Positions 33,479-41,813 of a stretch of 64,000 nucleotides of DNA are shown piece by piece. The position numbers and the translations under genes were made by a program. Position 1 is the stretch's first letter. Each line of letters begins with the position of its first letter. The stretch lies in assembly GCF_023499215.1 (NCBI RefSeq), contig NZ_JAKHSK010000013.1, forward strand, positions 1 to 64,000, in the 5' to 3' direction. The stretch is from Zunongwangia pacifica. Its GTDB lineage: Bacteria; Bacteroidota; Bacteroidia; Flavobacteriales; Flavobacteriaceae. Below the pieces are notes generated by a model. It searched no databases. It saw nothing but the letters and a program-made list of their open reading frames with translations, and was not told the origin of the DNA.

Positions 33479-33838
33479 ATGGCTGGTCATAACGAACTTG
33501 GGAAAAAGGGGGAAGGGCTGGCTATTGCTTTTTTAAAAGAGAACGGTTACAAAATCCTGGAGAAAAATTATAGATTTCAGAAAGCTGAAGTTGATATTAT
33601 TGCGTTTAAAGATGAAATTCTAATAGGGGTTGAGGTAAAAACCAGAAGCACGGCACATTTTGGAAATCCTCAGGATTTCGTGAAAACTGGGCAAATTCAG
33701 CGATTGGTATTAGCCATGAATCATTATGCCGAGGTTAAGGATCTGGATGCTGAAATTCGATTTGATATCGTAGCAATTATCAAAAATGCTTCAGGCACCA
33801 GGATCGAGCTTATCGAGGACGCTTTTTATTATTTCTGA
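33479..33838 (+). CDS. YraN family (UPF0102) endonuclease-like protein
   Basis: 119 residues, the usual size for UPF0102. The nuclease-like pattern is present: GKKGEGLAIAFLKENGYKILEKNYRF, AEVDIIAFKDEILIGVEVKTR (Asp and ExK of a restriction-endonuclease fold), and the QRLVLAMNHY helix. Family members are proposed DNA- or Holliday-junction-processing proteins, but the function is not established. Downstream GNAT gene begins 8 bases after its stop. Confidence 0.9.
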   Translation: MAGHNELGKKGEGLAIAFLKENGYKILEKNYRFQKAEVDIIAFKDEILIGVEVKTRSTAHFGNPQDFVKTGQIQRLVLAMNHYAEVKDLDAEIRFDIVAIIKNASGTRIELIEDAFYYF

Positions 33839-33846
33839 ATTTGAAG

Positions 33847-34371
33847 ATGAAAACAATAACTTCTGAAAGATTAGTACTTAGATCAATATCAGATATTGAC
33901 CTTCAGGATATTCATAAATTACATTCCCTGCCGCAAGTGGATAGATTTAATACCCTTGGAATACCAGAAAGCCTTGTAGAAACAGAAGAGACGTTAGCAA
34001 TTTGGTTAAAAAGTAATGATCTTGTTTTTAAAATTGAATTAAAAAAGGACAAATCTTTTGTTGGCCTTATCGCATTAAAACCAGGAAATCCAAAATTTAA
34101 AAAAGCGGAAGTGTGGTATAAATTATCTCCTGATTTTTGGAATAAGGGTTACGGCACAGAAGCTTTGGAAGCCATATTGAATTATGGCTTTAAAGAATTA
34201 GGATTCCACCGAATTGAAGCGGGCTGTGCCGTTAATAATTTTGGTAGTATTCGAGTATTGGAAAAAGCAGGGATGAAAAGAGAAGGAAGAAAAAGACAAA
34301 TTTTACCTCTTAAAGATGGCTGGTCTGATAGTTTTGAATATGCGATCCTTTCTACAGATATAAATCATTAG
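33847..34371 (+). CDS. GNAT family N-acetyltransferase (RimJ/RimL-like)
   Basis: 174 residues from ATG 33847 (a TTG two codons upstream is rejected). RimJ/RimL-type acetyltransferase: MKTITSERLVLRSISDIDL at the N terminus, EVWYKLSPDFWNKGYGTEALEAILNYGF (acetyl-CoA-binding V/I-x-x-x-x-GxGxA-type region) and NFGSIRVLEKAGMKREG near the C terminus. Substrate may be a protein N terminus or a small amine; not determined. Last gene of the short plus-strand group with yraN. Confidence 0.9.
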   Translation: MKTITSERLVLRSISDIDLQDIHKLHSLPQVDRFNTLGIPESLVETEETLAIWLKSNDLVFKIELKKDKSFVGLIALKPGNPKFKKAEVWYKLSPDFWNKGYGTEALEAILNYGFKELGFHRIEAGCAVNNFGSIRVLEKAGMKREGRKRQILPLKDGWSDSFEYAILSTDINH

Positions 34372-34377
34372 AATTCG

Positions 34378-34818
34378 TTAATCCTGAATTTTTACAAATT
34401 CAAAATCCACATCAAATTCGGAGGTAGAAACATTGGCTTTTAAAGTATCATTTTCGAGTTTGTAAATGATTTTCTTCGGAAATTCATTTGTGTCATTTTC
34501 AGCAATAAAATATTCAGGTTTTAATTCTGAAAGGACAAAGGGGGTTGGTGCTTCGTTAACTCCGGTTACTTGTAGCGTCCATTCATCATTTTCTTTAAAG
34601 AGTTTTAGGTCTTCTTTAAAAATAGTATCGCCTTCTAACATGGTATAGCCTAATCCTGAATAGTATTTTTTGTCTTTCTGCCATATTTCGAAGGTTTCGA
34701 ATTCCTTTTCGGCATTTACGCGTTTCCATTCACCTACAAGCCAATCAAAATCTTCTTCATCTTTAGTACAGGAAAATAAAAATAGCAGACTACAAATAAC
34801 TAAAAAGAAACGTTTCAT
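34378..34818 (-). CDS. Lipocalin-like (DUF6265-type) lipoprotein
   Basis: 146 residues. Lipobox LFSC (Cys17), followed by TKDEEDFD, an acidic tail expected of a surface-export signal in flavobacteria. The body (WLVGEWKRVNAEKEFETFEIWQ...KIIYKLENDTLKANVS) has the WLxGxW opening of lipocalin-like DUF6265 proteins, which form small beta-barrels. Ligand and role unknown. It converges with the GNAT gene with only 6 bases between the stops. Confidence 0.75.
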   Translation of the reverse strand: MKRFFLVICSLLFLFSCTKDEEDFDWLVGEWKRVNAEKEFETFEIWQKDKKYYSGLGYTMLEGDTIFKEDLKLFKENDEWTLQVTGVNEAPTPFVLSELKPEYFIAENDTNEFPKKIIYKLENDTLKANVSTSEFDVDFEFVKIQD

Positions 34819-34861
34819 AGGGTTTTATATATTAGATTGTGAAATTAAAAATTTAAATAGA

Positions 34862-34889
34862 AAAAGCCTGAAGATATCTCCAGGCTTTT
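34862..34889 (-). terminator. Hairpin terminator of the M13 peptidase gene
   Basis: AAAAGCCTG (34862-34870) pairs with CAGGCTTTT (34881-34889), loop 10, followed on the minus strand by a T-rich run; 21 bases past the M13 stop codon. Confidence 0.75.
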
Positions 34890-34909
34890 GAATATAAATT
34901 ATAAAGTCA

Positions 34910-36976
34910 TTACCAGATTTTTACACGATCTTCTGGTGCAACATACATCGAATCTCCTTCTTTAATATCGAAAGCTTCGTAAAACGCATCGATATTTTGT
35001 AAAGGCACGTACGCTCTGTACATTCCAGGAGAGTGAGGGTCTGTTTTAATTCTGCTTTTTAAAGCTTCCTCTCGCATTTTAGTACGCCAAACAGTTGCCC
35101 AAGAAAGGAAGAAACGTTGCTCTGGAGTAAATCCGTCAATCTTTCCCGGATCACCATGTTCTGCTAGGTGCATTTGTAAACCATCGTAAGCGGCGTTAAC
35201 ACCCCCAAGATCACCAATGTTTTCACCTAATGTAAACTCTCCATTAATAAAAGTACTGTCTAAAACTTCAATAGCACTGTACTGGTCGGCAAGATCTTTT
35301 CCAAGACCTTCAAATTGCGAAAGATCTTCATCTGTCCACCAGTTGTTAAGATTTCCTTCAGCATCAAAACGAGCCCCGCTATCATCAAATCCGTGAGAAA
35401 TTTCATGGCCAATTACGGCACCAATTCCGCCATAATTTACAGCAGCATCGGCTTTGTAGTCGTAGAAAGGTGGTTGTAATATAGCCGCAGGGAATACAAT
35501 CTCGTTGTAGCTTGGATTGTAGTATGCGTTAACGGTTTGCGGAGACATAAACCATTCAGATTTATCTACAGGTTCGCCTAGTTTTGCAATGTTTTTAGCA
35601 GTACTCCATTTACGGGCGTTCATTACGTTTTGAAAATAAGAACCATCTTTAGAACCTTCGATTTCTAAATCACCATAATCTTCCCATTCGTCTGGATATC
35701 CAACTTTAATAGTGGTAGTGCTTAGTTTTTCAATCGCTTTTTTCTTGGTGTCTTCGCTCATCCAGCTAAGGTTGTTAATACGCTTTTCGTATGCTTTAAT
35801 AACGTTGGCGATCATTTCCTGCGCTTTTTCTTTTGCTTCTGGCGGGAAGTGTTTTTCAACGTATAATTTTCCTAAAGCTTCTCCAACCATACTGTTCACA
35901 GTACTTAAAGCTCTTTCGTCTCTTGGACGTTGCTCTTTAGCACCTCTTAAGGTTTTGCTATAAAAATCCCAGTTTGCTGTTTCGATATCTGTAGAAAGCA
36001 TTCCTGCTGCGGCATCAAATGCGGTCCATTTTAGATATTTTTTCCAGGTATCAACGTCTTTTTTTGCTAGAAGGTCCTGCATGGCCTTCATATATTTTGG
36101 CTGAGAAACGATGATGGTATCTAATTTACCTGCGCCAATTTCTTCGAAATACCTATTCCAGTCTATTGCCGGTACCATTTTTTGAAGTTCTGCAACGCTC
36201 ATTGGATTGTAAGTTTTACGGGCATCACGGCGTTCTACTTTATCCAATCTGGGCTCTGCAAGTTTTGTTTCGAATTCCACTACAGTTTTAGCAAATTCCT
36301 TCGCATCTTCTTCAGAGTAATCTAAAAATTGCATCATACGCGCGATATGCTCTTCGTATTTTGCTTTTTTCTCTTTAGAATCTGAATCTTCTGCTACATA
36401 ATAATCACGATCTGGTAATCCCAGGCTGCCAGGATAAAGGTAAGCTGCATTCTGGTTACTGTTCTTAGCATCTGCGCTAACACCAAAAGAGAAGAAACCG
36501 CCACCGCCATACTTAGATATTTCAGTTAAGTAAGCTTGTAAATCTTCTTTGTTAGAAATTTTATCTACTTTTTCTAAATAAGGTAATACAGGAGTGACAC
36601 CCTGCTCGTTACGGGCAACGGTATCCATTATGGTTTTATAAAGGTTTACTGCTTTGGCCTGATCGCTATTGGCATCCAGGTTTTCATCTGTAGAAGCCTC
36701 ATTTAATAATGCCAGTGCATCATTATCTGTATTTTCACGAAGTTCCATAAAACTTCCCCAGGTGGTCTGATCACTGGGAATTTCTGTAGTATCCAGCCAT
36801 GTACCATTCACATAACGGAAGAAATTATTTTTAGGTGTTGTTGTAGTATCCATATAGGCTACATTGATACCATGAATTTCCTCTGTTTCCTTTTCTGTAG
36901 TCTTTTCACCGTCTTTACAACCAATTATGGCTGCACCTAATAGTGACAAGCATACTGCATTAGTTATTTTTTTCAT
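34910..36976 (-). CDS. M13-family (neprilysin-like) zinc endopeptidase lipoprotein
   Basis: 688 residues. Lipobox at Cys20 (IIGC, then KDGEKTTEKE, a possible surface-export signal). N-terminal Peptidase_M13_N region (NFFRYVNGTWLDTTEIPSDQTTWGSF) and C-terminal catalytic region with GHEISHGFDDSGARFD (HExxH zinc site) and GENIGDLGG (third ligand Glu), ending in VKIW, the family-typical C terminus. Expected to cut peptides at the outer membrane. ATG start; hairpin terminator follows. Confidence 0.95.
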   Translation of the reverse strand: MKKITNAVCLSLLGAAIIGCKDGEKTTEKETEEIHGINVAYMDTTTTPKNNFFRYVNGTWLDTTEIPSDQTTWGSFMELRENTDNDALALLNEASTDENLDANSDQAKAVNLYKTIMDTVARNEQGVTPVLPYLEKVDKISNKEDLQAYLTEISKYGGGGFFSFGVSADAKNSNQNAAYLYPGSLGLPDRDYYVAEDSDSKEKKAKYEEHIARMMQFLDYSEEDAKEFAKTVVEFETKLAEPRLDKVERRDARKTYNPMSVAELQKMVPAIDWNRYFEEIGAGKLDTIIVSQPKYMKAMQDLLAKKDVDTWKKYLKWTAFDAAAGMLSTDIETANWDFYSKTLRGAKEQRPRDERALSTVNSMVGEALGKLYVEKHFPPEAKEKAQEMIANVIKAYEKRINNLSWMSEDTKKKAIEKLSTTTIKVGYPDEWEDYGDLEIEGSKDGSYFQNVMNARKWSTAKNIAKLGEPVDKSEWFMSPQTVNAYYNPSYNEIVFPAAILQPPFYDYKADAAVNYGGIGAVIGHEISHGFDDSGARFDAEGNLNNWWTDEDLSQFEGLGKDLADQYSAIEVLDSTFINGEFTLGENIGDLGGVNAAYDGLQMHLAEHGDPGKIDGFTPEQRFFLSWATVWRTKMREEALKSRIKTDPHSPGMYRAYVPLQNIDAFYEAFDIKEGDSMYVAPEDRVKIW

Positions 36977-37060
36977 TTAATGTTTGTGAGTTTGTAAAAT
37001 CGTTGCTAATGTAATAAAACAGTCGCATTCTTTTATTTTTTGTTACAAAATGAGAAGGGT

Positions 37061-37585
37061 TTAGTTCTTAGATTTTAAAGTCTGCAACATTTTGGTATCA
37101 AAATCTTTTTTGATGTTGGTGATTTGCGTAATGTCATCATTTGGTATTTCGATAGAAAGGACATAGTGGGCAATCTTCCAGTCACCATTGATATATTGCA
37201 TTACGCCAGAACCTCGGCAAATTCCCATGTGGGTATCCAATAATTCGTCAAACCAGGCAATTCCTTTTTTATCGGCCAGGTAAATATTTCTTTCTACTGA
37301 AGTGAAATCCCAAGCCCTGCCTTTGTCGAAATGAGGTTTAGAATAGGCTTTAAATTCGTCTAATTGCCAGTTTTCTGTAGCATCGGTGCCAATAAAAACG
37401 GCATCTTTAGTCATATAATTGAAGTAATTTTCAAAATTCGCTTCCGCGGCAGCTTTGTGCCAGTTATCGATGACGGCAGAAATTTCAGACTTTGCTTGTT
37501 TAGCATTCGATTGGTAGGGCATTGTTTGCGAAAAACCGGTGAAGCCAATAAGGCATAAGATAAGAGCGATGAGCTGTTTTTTCAT
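37061..37585 (-). CDS. Secreted SnoaL/NTF2-like protein
   Basis: 174 residues with signal peptide MKKQLIALILCLIGFTGFSQ. The rest is an NTF2-fold domain (VIDNWHKAAAEANFENYFNYMTKDAVFIGTDATENWQLDEFKAYSKPHF... VMQYINGDWKIAHYVLS), the 'SnoaL-like' type common in the periplasm of flavobacteria. No catalytic residues can be assigned. It stands alone between the M13 gene and a lipoprotein gene, all minus strand. Confidence 0.85.
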   Translation of the reverse strand: MKKQLIALILCLIGFTGFSQTMPYQSNAKQAKSEISAVIDNWHKAAAEANFENYFNYMTKDAVFIGTDATENWQLDEFKAYSKPHFDKGRAWDFTSVERNIYLADKKGIAWFDELLDTHMGICRGSGVMQYINGDWKIAHYVLSIEIPNDDITQITNIKKDFDTKMLQTLKSKN

Positions 37586-37625
37586 GAGATTTATTTTCGC
37601 TGAATATACGATAAATCTCTATTAT

Positions 37626-38204
37626 TTAATTTTGGGTTGCAGTTTCCAGACTATCTTTTTGTTGTTGCTGTCTTAGGCGGTTTTCTTCCACTAACCGATC
37701 CAATTCGGCTTCAAAATCTTCAATACTTTCTATAAAAAGTTCGTTTAGCTGAATATTAAGATTATTAAAATCCATAGGGATTTCTATCCCTATTTCTTTT
37801 ACTTCTTCTGGGTTTATGATTTGCAAATGGGATTTTTGTTCCAGGATTTTTGCTTTTGTAGTAAGGACTCTTAACCTGGATTTTACTGGTTTAGAGTCTA
37901 AAGAATCGGGTAGGGTAGCCTGCAAAGTTTCCATAAGCTGAGCCAGTGCTGAAGAATTATCGATTAAATAATTTACCGATGTATTCTTAAGCTGCTTCAC
38001 TTCCTCATTTAATACAATATAGGCGGCCCACTTTGAGGCATACTTTTTTGCCGGGGTTTCTAAGGGCAAAATAGCGGTTTCAATAGCAAATTCTTTGGTG
38101 AAAGCTTCTGTTTCCCTTGGCTTAATTTCAGGTTTTTCTTTTTCCGAATCCTGAACGCAGGACGCCAAAATCATCAATAGTATTCCGAAAATTGCTCGCT
38201 TCAT
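37626..38204 (-). CDS. Putative lipoprotein with helical C terminus
   Basis: 192 residues from ATG 38204 (a TTG seven codons earlier would disrupt the signal peptide). Lipobox LASC at Cys15, then VQDSEKEK. The remainder is strongly helical and charged, with LNELFIESIEDFEAELDRLVEENRLRQQQQKD at the end looking like coiled coil. Function unknown. Divergent from the threonine dehydrogenase gene. Confidence 0.75.
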   Translation of the reverse strand: MKRAIFGILLMILASCVQDSEKEKPEIKPRETEAFTKEFAIETAILPLETPAKKYASKWAAYIVLNEEVKQLKNTSVNYLIDNSSALAQLMETLQATLPDSLDSKPVKSRLRVLTTKAKILEQKSHLQIINPEEVKEIGIEIPMDFNNLNIQLNELFIESIEDFEAELDRLVEENRLRQQQQKDSLETATQN

Positions 38205-38333
38205 TATCAAATTTTGATTGTACAAATGTAAACGATTAAAATACTAAAGCCATATATTTTCTTCATTCTTAAAAATAGCATAATTATTCAATTGAGTTAA
38301 ACGTTTTAGCAAAATATATTCGCAATAAATAAA

Positions 38334-38341
38334 TATATTTG
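38334..38341 (+). promoter_or_regulatory. -7 element of the threonine dehydrogenase promoter
   Basis: TATATTTG fits TAnnTTTG and lies 18 bases before the chosen ATG at 38360. No clear -33 TTG is seen. Confidence 0.45.
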
Positions 38342-38359
38342 CACAAAATTTTTAAGCGT

Positions 38360-39313
38360 ATGCCTGCAAAAACCTTAATTATTGGTGCCAGTGGCCAGAT
38401 AGGAACTGAACTTACCTTAAAACTCCGTGAAATTCATGGAAATAATAACATTATTGCCAGTGATATCAGGGAGGGGAGCGAAGAGCTTATGGCTAGCGGA
38501 CCGTTTGAGATTGCTAATGCGATGGATTACGGGCAAATTGCCGGTTTGATAGAAAAACATCAGATCGAAGAGGTATATTTAATGGCGGCCATGTTAAGTG
38601 CAACAGGAGAGAAAGCACCAATGAAAGCCTGGGCTTTAAATATGGATTCATTGTTTCATGTACTCAATCTTGCCAAAGACAAAAAGATCAAAAAAGTATT
38701 TTGGCCTTCCAGTATTGCCGTATTTGGTCCTTCGACTCCAAAAGAGAATACACCACAAACTACGATTATGGAACCCACTACCGTTTATGGTATAAGTAAA
38801 CAAACCGGGGAGCGTTGGTGTAATTATTACCATAAAAAATATGGCGTAGATGTGCGTAGTATTCGTTATCCTGGTATAATTAGTTATAAGACTTTACCAG
38901 GAGGCGGAACAACAGATTATGCCGTCGAGATTTTTCATGAGGCGGTTAAAGAAGGGAAATATACTTCATTTCTTAATGCTTCAACATCTTTACCTATGAT
39001 GTTTATGGAGGATGCCATAAAAGCAACGGTGGAGATTATGAAAGCTCCTTTTGAAGCTATTAAAGTAAGGTCATCTTATAATTTAGCAGCGATGAGCTTT
39101 ACTCCGGCAATTTTAGCTGAAGAAATTAAAAAGCATATTCCAGCTTTTCAAATTTCTTATGATCCAGATTTTAGACAGGATATTGCCGATAGCTGGCCTT
39201 CTAAAATTGATGATAGTGCCGCCCGGGAAGATTGGGGATGGTCACATGATTTTGATATTTCAGCTTTAACTGAAGCTATGCTAAGCGGGGTACAATCGCA
39301 ATTGGTTAAATAA
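38360..39313 (+). CDS. L-threonine 3-dehydrogenase, SDR (epimerase) type
   Basis: 317 residues from ATG 38360; seven codons of upstream frame from a TTG are rejected because they overlap the promoter. NAD-binding GASGQIG (9-15), Ser118 in WPSSIAVFG, Tyr143 and Lys147 (YGISK), then RYPGIISYKTLPGGGTTDYAVEIFHEA, a hallmark of the epimerase-like threonine dehydrogenases described from Flavobacterium. It oxidises threonine to 2-amino-3-ketobutyrate, normally passed to glycine C-acetyltransferase; no such gene lies in this window. Confidence 0.92.
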   Translation: MPAKTLIIGASGQIGTELTLKLREIHGNNNIIASDIREGSEELMASGPFEIANAMDYGQIAGLIEKHQIEEVYLMAAMLSATGEKAPMKAWALNMDSLFHVLNLAKDKKIKKVFWPSSIAVFGPSTPKENTPQTTIMEPTTVYGISKQTGERWCNYYHKKYGVDVRSIRYPGIISYKTLPGGGTTDYAVEIFHEAVKEGKYTSFLNASTSLPMMFMEDAIKATVEIMKAPFEAIKVRSSYNLAAMSFTPAILAEEIKKHIPAFQISYDPDFRQDIADSWPSKIDDSAAREDWGWSHDFDISALTEAMLSGVQSQLVK

Positions 39314-39341
39314 GGTTAATTCAGAATAATATGAATATAAA

Positions 39342-39364
39342 AAAGCCGCTCACTGAGCGGCTTT
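39342..39364. terminator. Terminator between threonine dehydrogenase and cold-shock genes
   Basis: AAAGCCGCTC pairs with GAGCGGCTTT across a three-base loop, at 39342-39364. A T-run follows on the minus strand (for the cold-shock gene); on the plus strand it lies about 30 bases after the dehydrogenase stop. Confidence 0.8.
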
Positions 39365-39401
39365 GACATTTGAATACTATATATAATCTAATCTATATGC
39401 A

Positions 39402-39596
39402 CTATCCAATAACACGAACCTGATCTGCATTAAGACCTTTTCGTCCTTCTTTCTCAACATACTCCACTTTGTCTCCTTCATTTAGAGTTTCACCGTCAAT
39501 CCCTGTTACGTGAACGAAGATGTCTCTTCCTGTGTCGTCGTTGGTTATGAATCCGTAACCTTTGGATTCATTAAAAAATTTAACTGTACCTTCCAT
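39402..39596 (-). CDS. Cold-shock domain protein (CspA family)
   Basis: 64 residues from ATG 39596; an in-frame TTG ten codons earlier lies inside the probable promoter. One cold-shock OB fold with RNP1-type KGYGFI and RNP2-type DIFVH, opening MEGTVKFFNESKGYGFI. Binds single-stranded RNA/DNA as an RNA chaperone. Typical size 63-70. Short leader of about 25 bases, so a long cold-box 5' UTR as in E. coli cspA is not apparent. Confidence 0.95.
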   Translation of the reverse strand: MEGTVKFFNESKGYGFITNDDTGRDIFVHVTGIDGETLNEGDKVEYVEKEGRKGLNADQVRVIG

Positions 39597-39623
39597 TGTA
39601 ATAAAATAATAATTAATAAAGTA

Positions 39624-39631
39624 CAAACATA
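39624..39631 (-). promoter_or_regulatory. -7 element of the cold-shock gene
   Basis: On the minus strand TATGTTTG, fitting TAnnTTTG. A TTG lies only 15 bases upstream, shorter than the usual spacing, so the -33 part is uncertain. Confidence 0.45.
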
Positions 39632-39701
39632 ATATAATATTATAGACAATGCTTGAATAATATGTAAAGATTCTGAATTTTTTTCAAGGTTTTGGGGGTT
39701 A

Positions 39702-39944
39702 TTAGTCAATACCCTTATCTCGCATTTTTTTCATATTCTTAGGACTTAAGGTGTAGTCTTCAAGCTTTTTGCCTCTCCAACGAACCGCCAAAAATATAGG
39801 CATTAATACGAATGATGAGGTGAGTACGGCAATACCTATAATCCTATCGCCTGTTACAATATCTTCTTCTGCAATTCTAAAATAGAATCCTACCGCTATG
39901 GCAATTAAAATCGCTATACCTAAAATTTTCATCACAATCTTCAT
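39702..39944 (-). CDS. Small two-helix membrane protein
   Basis: 80 residues: first helix about 5-22 (MKILGIAILIAIAVGFYF), second about 36-54 (IIGIAVLTSSFVLMPIFLAV), then a basic tail WRGKKLEDYTLSPKNMKKMRDKG on the cytoplasmic side. Conserved-looking flavobacterial protein without a known role. It starts 15 bases after the ClC-CBS gene stop, so it is probably translated from the same mRNA. Start ATG 39944; ATG at 39932 is possible too. Confidence 0.7.
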   Translation of the reverse strand: MKIVMKILGIAILIAIAVGFYFRIAEEDIVTGDRIIGIAVLTSSFVLMPIFLAVRWRGKKLEDYTLSPKNMKKMRDKGID

Positions 39945-39959
39945 AATTTCATCTTTTCA

Positions 39960-41750
39960 TTAAACGGTAACTTCGATTAATTTCTGGCGATATGCAGTGA
40001 GCATTTTTGATTTCGAAATAAACCCAACATACTTGTCGTCTTTAACTACAGGGAGATTCCATGCGGCGCTATGCTGAAATTTATTCATGATCGTTTTCAT
40101 ACTGTCGTTTTGCACGTCGATAATGTCTGGTGCCCTTTGCATTATATCACTTACCATAATTTCGCTGTAAAGATGTTGCTTAAACATTATTGGTCGTATA
40201 TCATCTAAAAGAATGATGCCCATAAAATTTTCATCTTTGTCGATTACCGGGAAAATGTTTCGGGAAGACTTAATTACGCCTTCATGGATCACATCGCCTA
40301 AATTCATATTCACATTTAAAGGAATAAAATTTTTCTCGATAATTTGATTAATATTCAGCAGGGTTAATACCGTCTGATCTTTGTCGTGCGTTAAAAGTTC
40401 GCCACGTTGAGCCAATTCTAAGGTGTAAACTGAATGTGGTTGCACGGTATTGGTGATCATATACGAGATTAGGGCAGTGATCATTAGCGGGACAAAAAGC
40501 TCGTAGCCTCCGGTTAATTCGGCAATAAGGAAAATAGCGGTTAAGGGCGCATGTAAAACCCCGGCCATTAGGCCTGCCATACCTACCATTGTGAAACTAC
40601 TGGTAGAAATAGGTTTATCGGTAATGCCTAAATGGTTAACCACTAAAGCGAAACAATGTCCTAAAGCGCTTCCCATAAAAAGTACCGGTGCAAAAATTCC
40701 GCCTACACCACCTGCAGCAAAAGTAAGCGAGGTTGCAACAATTTTGAAGACCACCAATCCTGCAAGTAATAAAATGACCACCCAGATGTTATCTAGGAAA
40801 TCATTTAAAAAGTTAGTCCCCAGGGCCTGAATATAATTTTCAGCTAAAAGATTGTTGATAACACCATAACCTTCACCATATAGCGGAGGGATAAAATAAA
40901 TAATGATTCCCAGGCCGCTTCCCGCTAATAATAGCCTGACAAATTTATTATCGATTTTGCCGAAGATCGTATGTATTTTAAAGTATATAATGGTAAAATA
41001 CATGGAGCCTAATGCACAAATACACCCCAAAATCATATAAAACGGCACTTCTGAAATGGTAAAATCGTCCATAAGCTCAAAAGGAAGAATAGTATCTGAG
41101 CCGAAGAAAAAATAAGAAGTTAGAATCGCTGAAACCGAAGCAGTGAGTAAAGGTAACATGCTTACCAGGGTAAGGTCTAAACTAAAAACTTCTATAGCAA
41201 AAATAATGGCAGCAATAGGTGCTTTAAAGATCGAAGACATCGCTCCGGCAGCCGCACAACCTATAAGGAGTGTACGTGCACTCTGGTTCATTCTAAATAA
41301 ACGAGAGATGTTAGAACCTAAAGAAGCCCCTGTTGCAACGGTAGGCCCTTCTAATCCTACAGATCCACCAAAACCAACAGTTAACGGTGCTGTTAGGATC
41401 GAACCATACATCTGGAAGGAGCGCATAAGTCCTTTTCTTTTTGAGATCGCATAAAGCGTTGAGGGTATCCCATGTCCTACCGGTTTTCGTAATACTTTTT
41501 TTATAATGAAAACCGTTAAGGCTAACCCAATAATTGGAAAAATAAAATAGAAAGCATGGTGATAATTGGCTATTAAATTTCCCTCTAATAGGTCTTGAAT
41601 AAAATGGGTTATATTTTTAATTATAACCGCGCCAAAACCTGCTGCAAAACCAATAATGGCACTAAGAATTAAAATAAACTGTTGCTGCGAAAGATGCTTT
41701 GTCTTCCACAGCAAAAACTTTTGTAATCCAGGGATTGCTTTTAAAAACAT
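39960..41750 (-). CDS. ClC-family chloride channel/antiporter with C-terminal CBS pair
   Basis: 596 residues. ClC membrane domain (about 20-430) with GHGIPSTLYAI (GSGIP-type), GLEGPTVATGAS (gating Glu), GGVGGIFAPVLFMGSALG and IFLIAELTGGYELFVPL. Two CBS motifs follow at about 455-590 (FIPLNVNMNLGDVIHEG..., MVSDIMQRAPDIIDVQNDS...), which bind adenine nucleotides in related proteins and could gate transport. Paralogue of the shorter ClC at 28982-30334. ATG start just after the aspS terminator. Confidence 0.94.
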   Translation of the reverse strand: MFLKAIPGLQKFLLWKTKHLSQQQFILILSAIIGFAAGFGAVIIKNITHFIQDLLEGNLIANYHHAFYFIFPIIGLALTVFIIKKVLRKPVGHGIPSTLYAISKRKGLMRSFQMYGSILTAPLTVGFGGSVGLEGPTVATGASLGSNISRLFRMNQSARTLLIGCAAAGAMSSIFKAPIAAIIFAIEVFSLDLTLVSMLPLLTASVSAILTSYFFFGSDTILPFELMDDFTISEVPFYMILGCICALGSMYFTIIYFKIHTIFGKIDNKFVRLLLAGSGLGIIIYFIPPLYGEGYGVINNLLAENYIQALGTNFLNDFLDNIWVVILLLAGLVVFKIVATSLTFAAGGVGGIFAPVLFMGSALGHCFALVVNHLGITDKPISTSSFTMVGMAGLMAGVLHAPLTAIFLIAELTGGYELFVPLMITALISYMITNTVQPHSVYTLELAQRGELLTHDKDQTVLTLLNINQIIEKNFIPLNVNMNLGDVIHEGVIKSSRNIFPVIDKDENFMGIILLDDIRPIMFKQHLYSEIMVSDIMQRAPDIIDVQNDSMKTIMNKFQHSAAWNLPVVKDDKYVGFISKSKMLTAYRQKLIEVTV

Positions 41751-41782
41751 CTGCTAAACCTCCAATTTTAGGATATGACGAA

Positions 41783-41808
41783 AAAATCCTGCTCTAAAGC
41801 AGGATTTT
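41783..41808 (-). terminator. aspS terminator
   Basis: AAAATCCTGCT (41783-41793) pairs with AGCAGGATTTT (41798-41808), 11 perfect pairs, loop CTAA, T-run on both sides; directly after the aspS stop codon on the minus strand. Confidence 0.85.
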
Positions 41809-41813
41809 GTTTT